Position numbers and translations under genes: made by a program
Shown here: piece by piece, positions 58,082-64,000 of the stretch
How positions within the stretch are numbered: position 1 is the stretch's first letter
Layout of the letters: each line of letters starts with the position of its first letter
Notes under the pieces: generated by a model
What the model was told of the DNA's origin: nothing
The model's database searches: none
What the model saw: only the letters and a program-made list of their open reading frames with translations
Assembly: GCF_036924515.1 (NCBI RefSeq)
Contig: NZ_JAZHRR010000001.1
Span: 2,761,001 to 2,825,000 of the forward strand
DNA from: Bradyrhizobium sp. AZCC 1610
GTDB taxonomy: Bacteria > Pseudomonadota > Alphaproteobacteria > Rhizobiales > Xanthobacteraceae
Reading direction: 5' to 3'
Length of the DNA: 64,000 nt

Positions 58082-58723
58082 TCACTGCTGACGCTTGCCG
58101 ATCCGGTAAGCGCAGCGACGGGCACCGGCGAGAATATGATCGATGCGCTCGACGGTGACGTCGGCCCCCAGCACGGCGCGGAAGATCGCCAGTTCAGAAC
58201 GACAGAGACCCTGGCAAGCTGTCGCCGCCGCGCAAATCGGGCAGTGGTTCTCGACGAACAGAAAGCTTTCTCGCGTGTCTTTGGCGACGCTCGCCATGTA
58301 GCCCTCGCGGCTTCGAATTTCTGCGAGGGCGGTCAGCTTTTGCTGAAGCGAGCGTCGCTCTCCGACGAGCTTGCGGTAATCTACAATGCTCGCATGTTCG
58401 CGGTGCTCGATCAGCTGTTCCAATCCGCGCTCCCCAAAGACGTCGCGCATGGACCGCAACAGATCTAGGGTTAGATCGGAATGACGGTCGGGGAACCGTT
58501 CGTGACCTCGCGGCGCCAGCCGCCAGTATTTCCTTGGCCGTCCCCGCCCTTCGCGCCGGTCCTCGCTTTCCACCAGACCTGCCGTTTCGAGCTTGACGAG
58601 ATGCTGACGCGCACCGGCCGAGGTCATGTCGAGGCGTGACCCAACATCGGCGGCGGTCTGCGATCCGCGGGTCTTCAGGTGAAACAGGATGCGATCCTGA
58701 CTGCGATCTTCGTCTTGAGTCAT
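58082..58723 (-). CDS. Winged-helix regulator with C-terminal Cys cluster (SufR/ArsR-like)
   Basis: A 213-residue regulator. The N-terminal winged helix (about 8-75; DRILFHLKTRGSQTAADVGS, DMTSAGARQHLVKLETAGLV) binds DNA; the central part is helical; the C-terminus holds four or more Cys in ENHCPICAAATACQGLC and GARRCAYRIG, the arrangement of Fe-S sensing SufR-type regulators. It is divergent from the MFS gene, with a palindrome between them, so it probably controls that gene and itself. Signal ligand is inferred to be redox or iron-sulfur. Confidence 0.8.
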   Translation of the reverse strand: MTQDEDRSQDRILFHLKTRGSQTAADVGSRLDMTSAGARQHLVKLETAGLVESEDRREGRGRPRKYWRLAPRGHERFPDRHSDLTLDLLRSMRDVFGERGLEQLIEHREHASIVDYRKLVGERRSLQQKLTALAEIRSREGYMASVAKDTRESFLFVENHCPICAAATACQGLCRSELAIFRAVLGADVTVERIDHILAGARRCAYRIGKRQQ

Positions 58724-58733
58724 GAGGTCCTTG

Positions 58734-58760
58734 ATTTAGAAAGCGATTACTATCTAAAAT
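58734..58760. promoter_or_regulatory. Operator-like palindrome between regulator and MFS gene
   Basis: ATTTAGA-AAGCGATTACTA-TCTAAAAT, 7-bp arms centred in the divergent spacer of 98 bp. Likely binding site of the regulator at 58082. Confidence 0.5.
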
Positions 58761-58821
58761 AACCCGGACGCCGATAGCTGGCAATCCCGGCGCGCGAGTC
58801 CCCGAAGGGAAGCAAACAGGC

Positions 58822-60225
58822 ATGCGGCAGAACCCGGGGCGCGAGGGATGGCGATCGCTCCTCAAATGGGAGTGGATACCGACGCTCGGGATCCTGCTGG
58901 GCGGCGTGCTGCTTCAATCGATGAATGTTCTGATGCTGACGACCGTGCTGCCGTCGATCGTCGGTGAACTGGGCGGCGTCGCCATGTTGAGTTGGCCGAC
59001 AACCGCATTTCTTGCGTCATCCATTGTCGCAGCGAGCTGTGCTGGCATGCTCGCGGCTGCGGTCGGTCCCCGGGCAGCCTACTGCGCCGGGGTAACGACA
59101 TTCGGTCTCGGGGCGTTGCTTTGCTCGCTCGCGCCAACAATGGGCTGGATCGTCGTCGGCCGGCTAGTACAAGGATTCGGCGGTGGTTTGGAGGCGGCCG
59201 CAGCCTATGTCGCGGTGCGAGCGACTTTCCCGGAAGCAGTCTGGTCACGGACGATTGCATTGATGTCGACCAGTTGGAGCATGTCGGTCTTGCTGGGGCC
59301 GCTGGTCGGCGGAATGTTCGCCCGCTTCGGCAATTGGCGCGGCGCGTTCGTCGCGACCGCGATCGTCGCCGGCATATTGGCCGTGAGCGCCTATGTCATC
59401 CTGCCGCCGGGTGCGTCGGAACGCCGGACGCCCGCTGCAGGCCTGCCGGCCGGACGCGTCGCATTGATCTGGCTCGCAATCGCCGGGATGTCTTCAGCCT
59501 CGATCGTCGAATCATCGTTTGCTAAAGCCAGTCTGATCGTCCTTGCGATTGGAGCGCTGGTGGTGATGCTGCGGCTTGATCGTGTCGCGGCGGCGCCGCT
59601 GCTGCCGAGCGATGCGTTTTCATTGTACACGCCAACCGGCGTAGGGTTGTGGCTGGCACTGCTGCTTTGCATCACTTTCAGCCCGTTGCAGATATACGTG
59701 CCCATCTTCCTGCAGCACTTGCGCGGGCTTGATCCACTGGCGGCCGGTTTCATGGTTGCAAGCGGTTCGCTGGGATGGACGATCGCGTCCCTTGTCACTG
59801 CTGGCGCATCCGGGTCGTGGCCAGACCGACTCATGCTGGCCGGACCGGCGATGATGGGTATCGGCCTAATGGCTATCGCGTCGCTGCTCCCAAGCTCTGC
59901 GGCGACGCTGGCCTTGGTCCCGGCCATTGTCGCACTGGGGATGGGCATCGGCCAATGTTGGCCCTTTGTCGCCCACCGGATCATGAGCGGCGCCAAAGCG
60001 GGTGATGAGGTCGTTGCGGCCTCCTCGGTCCCCACTGTCCAGCAGACCGGGTTTGCCCTGGGCGCGGCGCTTGCGGGTCTGGTTGCAAATGCGAGTGGTT
60101 TCTCCGCCGGGGCCACGGATGAAAGCATGATGCAAGTGGCGTTCTGGGTACCGGCAAGCTTCGTCGTGCCGGCGGCCATCGCCTGCTTGGCGAGCTTGCG
60201 CTTGCGCCACCTGCGGAAGCTCTGA
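58822..60225 (+). CDS. MFS multidrug-type transporter
   Basis: A 467-residue inner-membrane transporter of the major facilitator superfamily, about 14 helices. Helix 1 runs through LGILLGGVLLQSMNVLMLTTVLPSIV; the motif in loop 2-3 is altered; GRLVQGFGGGLEAAAAYVAV is motif B-like and LGPLVGGMFARFGNWRGAFV is motif C of drug exporters. It probably exports a toxic compound by proton antiport. It ends 4 bases before the EamA remnant, and the divergent Cys-rich regulator likely represses it. Confidence 0.88.
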   Translation: MRQNPGREGWRSLLKWEWIPTLGILLGGVLLQSMNVLMLTTVLPSIVGELGGVAMLSWPTTAFLASSIVAASCAGMLAAAVGPRAAYCAGVTTFGLGALLCSLAPTMGWIVVGRLVQGFGGGLEAAAAYVAVRATFPEAVWSRTIALMSTSWSMSVLLGPLVGGMFARFGNWRGAFVATAIVAGILAVSAYVILPPGASERRTPAAGLPAGRVALIWLAIAGMSSASIVESSFAKASLIVLAIGALVVMLRLDRVAAAPLLPSDAFSLYTPTGVGLWLALLLCITFSPLQIYVPIFLQHLRGLDPLAAGFMVASGSLGWTIASLVTAGASGSWPDRLMLAGPAMMGIGLMAIASLLPSSAATLALVPAIVALGMGIGQCWPFVAHRIMSGAKAGDEVVAASSVPTVQQTGFALGAALAGLVANASGFSAGATDESMMQVAFWVPASFVVPAAIACLASLRLRHLRKL

Positions 60226-60229
60226 GGTT

Positions 60230-60319
60230 GTTTCGCTGGGCGAGCCGCTCGGGCTGACGCAAATCGTGGCGCTGGTGTTCACGCTGGCGGGCGTGGTGCT
60301 GGCGACAAGGTCGTAGCTG
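60230..60319 (+). pseudogene. Diverged second copy of the EamA gene 3' end
   Basis: 90 bp code for VSLGEPLGLTQIVALVFTLA then GVVLATRS and a stop, the same residues as EamA 57953-58042 except one Ala to Ser. Seven codons differ silently (for example CTG/CTC, CAG/CAA, ACG/ACA, CGG/AGG, TCC/TCG). The pattern of silent change shows it evolved as a working gene before it became a remnant. Confidence 0.9.
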
Positions 60320-60414
60320 CCTAGACCATTGGACCAAGCCGAATATTCCAGGCCCTCGTGCACCTGCACATGACTGGCGCTATTGTGGGATGCAAATGGA
60401 AAGGGAGGCTCGCG

Positions 60415-61404
60415 ATGCTCAGGAAGCTCGTGCTTGTCCTCGTCGGCGCGGTCGTCGTCATCGGTACCGGCGCTTATGTTGCATTCCAGATCAGCCCGTG
60501 GCCTTCCGCGCTGATGATCCGCTACGCCTTTCACAGGGGCGCAATCGCCGCGGCGGACTCGATCGCCCCGCTCGTGCCAAAAGGCGTTTCGATGCAGCGC
60601 GATCTGAGCTATGCGCCCGGCAATCGCGACGCTTTGTTCGACGTTTTCACCCCCGCCAACGTACATACCCCCGTTCCCGCAGTCGTATGGGTACATGGCG
60701 GCGGCTTCGTTGCCGGCTCGCGCTCGGACCTATCCAACTATCTGCAAATTCTCGCCGCGCGCGGCTTCGTGACGTTCGCCATCGACTACACGCTCGCGCC
60801 AACGGCGCGCTTTCCCACACCCGTGCGGCAGGCCAATACCGCGCTTGCATATATCATTGCCAATGCGCAACGCTTCAACATCGACCCGCAGCGCATATTC
60901 CTCGCCGGCGATTCAGCGGGCGCCCAGATCGCTGCGCAGTCCGCGCTGGTCATCTCCGATCCAGACTATGCGCGCCGCATTGGGGTTGAGCCAGGAATGT
61001 CGCGGGAGTCCCTGCGAGGGCTCGTGCTCTTCTGCGGTCCCTACGATCCGACCTCGCTGAATTTCGAGGGCTCCTTTGCCGATTTCATGCGCACCGTGAT
61101 CTGGTCCTATATCGGCACGCGCGATCCGCGCGATGCGCGTGTCCGACAGATGTCAGTGACACCGCATGTCACGGCCGTCTATCCGCCGACCTTCATCTCC
61201 GTCGGCAACGCCGATCCGCTCGCACCGCAGTCGGTGGCGCTCGCCAACGCGCTCCGGGTCAAAGGCGTCGAGGTGGATACCCTCTTCTTTCGCGATGACT
61301 ACGACCCGCCGCTGGACCACGAATATCAGCTATTGCTTACAACGGACGCAGGCCGGCTCGCGCTGGAGCGATCGGTTGCATTCCTGACAGCCCGGTCGAA
61401 GTGA
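60415..61404 (+). CDS. Alpha/beta hydrolase (HSL-type esterase)
   Basis: A 329-residue protein with an N-terminal hydrophobic helix (LVLVLVGAVVVIGTGAYVAF), possibly a membrane anchor or signal. The core has the oxyanion HGGGF (WVHGGGFVAGSRS), the nucleophile Ser in GDSAGA, Asp in SVGNADPLAP and His in DPPLDHEYQL, as in the hormone-sensitive lipase/carboxylesterase group. GGGAGG precedes the ATG at 60415. It hydrolyses short-chain esters; the natural substrate is unknown. Confidence 0.88.
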   Translation: MLRKLVLVLVGAVVVIGTGAYVAFQISPWPSALMIRYAFHRGAIAAADSIAPLVPKGVSMQRDLSYAPGNRDALFDVFTPANVHTPVPAVVWVHGGGFVAGSRSDLSNYLQILAARGFVTFAIDYTLAPTARFPTPVRQANTALAYIIANAQRFNIDPQRIFLAGDSAGAQIAAQSALVISDPDYARRIGVEPGMSRESLRGLVLFCGPYDPTSLNFEGSFADFMRTVIWSYIGTRDPRDARVRQMSVTPHVTAVYPPTFISVGNADPLAPQSVALANALRVKGVEVDTLFFRDDYDPPLDHEYQLLLTTDAGRLALERSVAFLTARSK

Positions 61405-61553
61405 GATCGTCGTCGTCCGCGGAGGATGAAATTGCGGGCTCCTATGTGATTGTAACGCCTATCAATTCGTTGTATGCCACGGGCGAAATTTTCGGCCTCG
61501 CTGGGGTCGGGGCGTTCGAGACAATTCTGGCATCACCTGTGAAAAGAGAGAGC

Positions 61554-62615
61554 ATGGCGCGCAATATTCTGATCCTTGGGGCCTCGTATGGCTCATTGCT
61601 GGCGACGAAGCTTTTGATGGCAAGTCACAACGTGACCCTGGTTTGCCGGAAGAAGACGGCCGACCTCATCAATCGCGACGGCACCGAGGTTCGCATCAAG
61701 CTGCGTGACGAGGCGGTGCACCGTGCGATCTTCTCGCGCGATCTGCCCGGCAAACTGGACGCCACAACGCCCGCCGAGGTCGACCTTTCCGGCTACGATC
61801 TGGTGGGTCTTGCGATGCAGGAGCCGCAATACACCAACCATACGATCCGGGTTCTGATGATCAAAATCGCCGAGGCAAAACTGCCTTGTCTTTCGATCAT
61901 GAACATGCCGCCCTTGCCCTATCTCAAACGGATCCCGGCACTGGCGGACATGGATCTGGAGGAGGCCTATACCAATGCGCTGGTATGGGAGCGGTTCAAG
62001 CCGGGACTGGTGTCGCTCTGTTCGCCCGATCCGCAGGCCTTCCGCCCGCCGGAAGAGGCCGCGAACGTGCTTCATGTCGGCCTGCCGACAAACTTCAAGG
62101 CCGCGGCCTTTGAAGACGAGGCGCACAACAAGCTGCTTCGCGAGCTCGAAGCAGACATCGACGCGGTGAAGCTGGATGGCCATGACGTTCCGGTGAAGCT
62201 CAAAGTGTTCGATTCGCTGTTCGTGCCCTTGGCCAAATGGTCGATGCTGCTGACCGGGAATTACCGCTGCATCACGCCGCACGAGCCGCAGTCGATCCGC
62301 GATGCCGTGCACAGCGATCTAGAACTCTCGCAATCGATCTATGACCATGTCGACGGCATCGCCCGGCGGCTGGGCGCCGAGGCGCAGGATCAGGTGCCTT
62401 TCGAGAAATATGCCAAGGCGGCGCAAAGCCTTCTCAAGCCGTCGTCGGCGGCCCGTGCGGTTGCCGCCGGAGCGCCCTTCATCGAGCGGGTTGACCTGCT
62501 GGTGAAGTTGATTTCCCATCAGCTTGGCGCGCCCAGCGCCGAGATCGACCGCACGGTGCAGATCGTCGATCAGAAACTGAACGAGAAGATCGTGGCGGGC
62601 GGTTCGGGCTTGTAG
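61554..62615 (+). CDS. Ketopantoate reductase-like NAD(P)-binding protein
   Basis: A 353-residue protein. MARNILILGASYGSLLATKLL is a Rossmann start of the ApbA/PanE group; HNVTLVCRKKTADLINRDGTEV follows, but the usual catalytic LQNG and later Lys-containing blocks are not clear. The C-terminal half is helical (AKWSMLLTGNYRCITPHEPQS). So it is a divergent member, perhaps of an opine dehydrogenase-like subset. GAGAGAG precedes the ATG. A perfect hairpin at 62642 follows. Confidence 0.75.
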   Translation: MARNILILGASYGSLLATKLLMASHNVTLVCRKKTADLINRDGTEVRIKLRDEAVHRAIFSRDLPGKLDATTPAEVDLSGYDLVGLAMQEPQYTNHTIRVLMIKIAEAKLPCLSIMNMPPLPYLKRIPALADMDLEEAYTNALVWERFKPGLVSLCSPDPQAFRPPEEAANVLHVGLPTNFKAAAFEDEAHNKLLRELEADIDAVKLDGHDVPVKLKVFDSLFVPLAKWSMLLTGNYRCITPHEPQSIRDAVHSDLELSQSIYDHVDGIARRLGAEAQDQVPFEKYAKAAQSLLKPSSAARAVAAGAPFIERVDLLVKLISHQLGAPSAEIDRTVQIVDQKLNEKIVAGGSGL

Positions 62616-62641
62616 TGACGTGCGCGTAAGCGCAGTTGGCG

Positions 62642-62669
62642 CCACGGCGGATCGATTGCTCCGCCGTGG
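62642..62669. terminator. Perfect 10-bp hairpin after the reductase-like gene
   Basis: CCACGGCGGA-TCGATTGC-TCCGCCGTGG; there is no T run, so it may only slow transcription. Confidence 0.45.
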
Positions 62670-62754
62670 AGCTACGACGAAATGCTGTAGCATCTGCGGC
62701 CGTGCCCAGCATCGCGAGCTGAGCCGCCGGACAGCTCCTCGCCACCCTTGATCG

Positions 62755-62772
62755 TATCTCAGAAATGAGATA
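62755..62772. promoter_or_regulatory. HigBA operator palindrome
   Basis: TATCTCA-GAAA-TGAGATA is a perfect 7-bp inverted repeat directly before the toxin start, as expected for HigA autorepression. Confidence 0.7.
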
Positions 62773-62781
62773 TGAGTGCTC

Positions 62782-63104
62782 GTGGCTTGGCGGGTAGAAA
62801 TCCTTAACGAAACGGTCGCCGCGGAAATCGCTGCCTTCCGACCGATATGCAGGCGCGGTTTCTGCGACTCGCGGAGCGCATCACCTTGGCTGGACTGGAA
62901 AGCCTAAGCGAGCCGCACGTCAAGCATCTCGAAGGGAAGCTGTGGGAATTACGGCTGACAGGCCGCGACGGAATTGCTCGCACGCTTTATGTCACAGCCC
63001 GTGGCCGAAGGGTGGTCGTTGTTCGTGCTTTCGTGAAGAAGACGCAAAAGACGCCACGCTCCGAGATCGAGCTCGCGCTTCAGCGAGCAAAGGAGGTCAC
63101 ATGA
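62782..63104 (+). pseudogene. HigB-type (Gp49/RelE-like) toxin gene with a frameshift
   Basis: The first frame gives VAWRVEILNETVAAEIAAF and then nonsense. Adding one C in the GCCTTCC stretch (about 62840) joins it to the second frame, MQARFLRLAERITLAGLESL, then KLWELRLTGRDGIARTLYVT and RAFVKKTQKTP, which is the phage-derived Gp49-like HigB toxin, an mRNA interferase on ribosomes. So a 1-bp deletion (or a base-call error) separates the halves; if real the toxin is dead. The stop overlaps the higA ATG. Confidence 0.82.
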
Positions 63105-63382
63105 CAATTCCATTCGAAAAGCTCAAAGCTCGTCTACTGGCAAATCCGAAAGTCAAAGCGGAGTACGACGCACTCGCTCCAGAGTTCGAGATTGCTGCCG
63201 AGTTGCTCAGGGCCCGCCTGCGCGCAGGTCTCTCTCAAGCCGAACTGGCTGCCCGGATGGGGACCAGCCAATCCACGATCGCCCGACTTGAAAGCGGTCA
63301 AACGCTACCGAGCACGAAGACGCTGCTGCGCTATGCCGAGGCAACCGGCAGCAAGTTCCACGTGCGTCTATCGGCGGCTTGA
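63101..63382 (+). CDS. higA: HigA-type antitoxin (XRE family)
   Basis: A 93-residue antitoxin. A helical N-terminus (FEKLKARLLANPKVKAEYD) is followed by an XRE helix-turn-helix at about 43-67 (GLSQAELAARMGTSQSTIAR, LESGQTLPS). It binds the toxin and its own operator (62755). AAGGAGG is 4 bases before the ATG, and the toxin stop overlaps it. Its stop TGA overlaps the ATG of the third gene (63382). Intact. Confidence 0.88.
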   Translation: MTIPFEKLKARLLANPKVKAEYDALAPEFEIAAELLRARLRAGLSQAELAARMGTSQSTIARLESGQTLPSTKTLLRYAEATGSKFHVRLSAA

Positions 63383-64000
63383 TGCGGCATTTGCCCACGC
63401 ACGCATTGGACAAGATAATGATAAAGCGCTCTGCCACGGATCAGATCATCGCATGGAAGCGAAGAAGAGGCCGATCGAGGATTGGAGCTGAGCTCCTGGA
63501 GCGCGTCGATGACCTAGCGCGGGCGTGGAACACGCACGAAAGACAAGCGGAAGACTTCACCGATTTTGTACCCATGAGACTTTCCACGATCATGGAAGTC
63601 TACGTTCGTGAAACGGTCCGACAGGCTATCGACTCCGACCCCAAATACGCAGATCGAACAGAGCCGCTAGCGAAGAATTTCAAGCTTGATTTTTCTCTTC
63701 TCAAGAGCTTGCACGGCAAGCTTGTGACCCTTGGCGACATTATCGCCCACTCGCTTCCTGTCTCAAGTTTGGATCACGTTGTATCAACTTACGAAACTTT
63801 ATTTCCAGGTTTCAGAAAAAAGCTTCCCGAGTCCCGAGAGCGTTGGACTGAAGATCAGAATACTCAGTCCTTGCCGCCGATTCTCGGCGAGGCTGAACGT
63901 ACTCTCTCGGTCATCAAGAGAATTTTCGAAGTTCGGCACATTGTGACGCACGAGATGCCGAAAGAGCGGCCTTACGCGGTGGAGGAAATCGCAGAATTTC
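63382..64000 (+). CDS. Third gene of the HigBA module, HEPN-like, cut by the window edge
   Basis: An open frame of at least 206 residues that begins at the ATG overlapping the higA stop (TGATG) and continues past the window. It starts MRHLPTHALDKIM; a second Met (MIKRSATDQ, 63418) is an alternative start. The chain is helical; FEVRHIVTHEMP has the R-x4-H form (Arg185, His190) of HEPN RNases, and DIIAHSLPVSSLDHVV may be a related helix. HEPN proteins often serve as toxins or antiphage RNases. GC is lower than in the core. The assignment is tentative. Confidence 0.55.
   Translation, partial: MRHLPTHALDKIMIKRSATDQIIAWKRRRGRSRIGAELLERVDDLARAWNTHERQAEDFTDFVPMRLSTIMEVYVRETVRQAIDSDPKYADRTEPLAKNFKLDFSLLKSLHGKLVTLGDIIAHSLPVSSLDHVVSTYETLFPGFRKKLPESRERWTEDQNTQSLPPILGEAERTLSVIKRIFEVRHIVTHEMPKERPYAVEEIAEF

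Overview
The window reads as about 64 kb of Bradyrhizobium-like chromosome (Alphaproteobacteria, Hyphomicrobiales). The evidence is high GC with typical rhizobial codon use, a eukaryote-type glutamine synthetase II (glnII) behind a sigma-54 promoter, a GapR/DUF2312 protein, a B12-dependent ribonucleotide reductase (nrdJ), a TonB receptor plus PepSY iron-uptake operon like fegAB, and many copies of the GTAGCCCGGATGGAGCG palindromic repeat common in this genus. This assignment is inference from gene content; no rRNA gene is present.

Layout. 0-8.6 kb: a cut-off tyrosine phosphatase, a CYTH-CHAD polyphosphate-binding protein behind a Pho-box-like site, an MliC-like secreted protein, glnII, and two paralogous double-GrlR proteins around a ModA-like protein. 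8.4-12.2 kb: a TonB receptor, PepSY protein and small membrane protein operon with an Irr-type ICE motif upstream. 12.3-17 kb: an HtrA-like protein without catalytic residues coupled to a short LuxR regulator, small hydrophilic proteins, DUF2267 and an ABC-F ATPase. 17-25 kb: GDPD, metallo-beta-lactamase fold protein, nitroreductase, chemoreceptor, NmrA-like and SDR proteins. 25-31 kb: many small proteins, including a two-gene DUF6894 cassette present twice. 31-43 kb: adenylate cyclase, RlpA, ketopantoate reductase-like protein, HisC-like aminotransferase, PdxY, GapR, CsaA-like and PaiB-like proteins, a ROK kinase, a Bug/TctC receptor, DUF2236 and an SH3 protein.

43-52.6 kb is a repeat-rich accessory stretch. 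It holds an intact tctC gene and three extra fragments of its 3' end, several families of palindromic repeats, a degenerate tRNA-like sequence, and a lower-GC patch with an SLATT-like membrane protein, a Lys-rich peptide and a second tRNA-like remnant next to nrdJ. 52.7-57 kb is nrdJ with a long structured leader. 57-60.3 kb has an EamA transporter followed by a Cys-rich regulator and divergent MFS transporter, closed by a diverged second copy of the last 90 bp of the EamA gene. The window ends with a HigBA-type module: frameshifted toxin, intact antitoxin, and a translationally coupled, HEPN-like third gene that runs off the edge.

No CRISPR array, complete insertion sequence, integrase, phage structural gene or intact standard tRNA was seen. 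The strongest leads are the HigBA plus third-gene module, the allelic EamA remnant around an inserted regulator-transporter pair, the spread of tctC fragments beside 90-bp palindromes, the pseudo-protease/LuxR pair, the duplicated DUF6894 cassette and the paired GrlR proteins.
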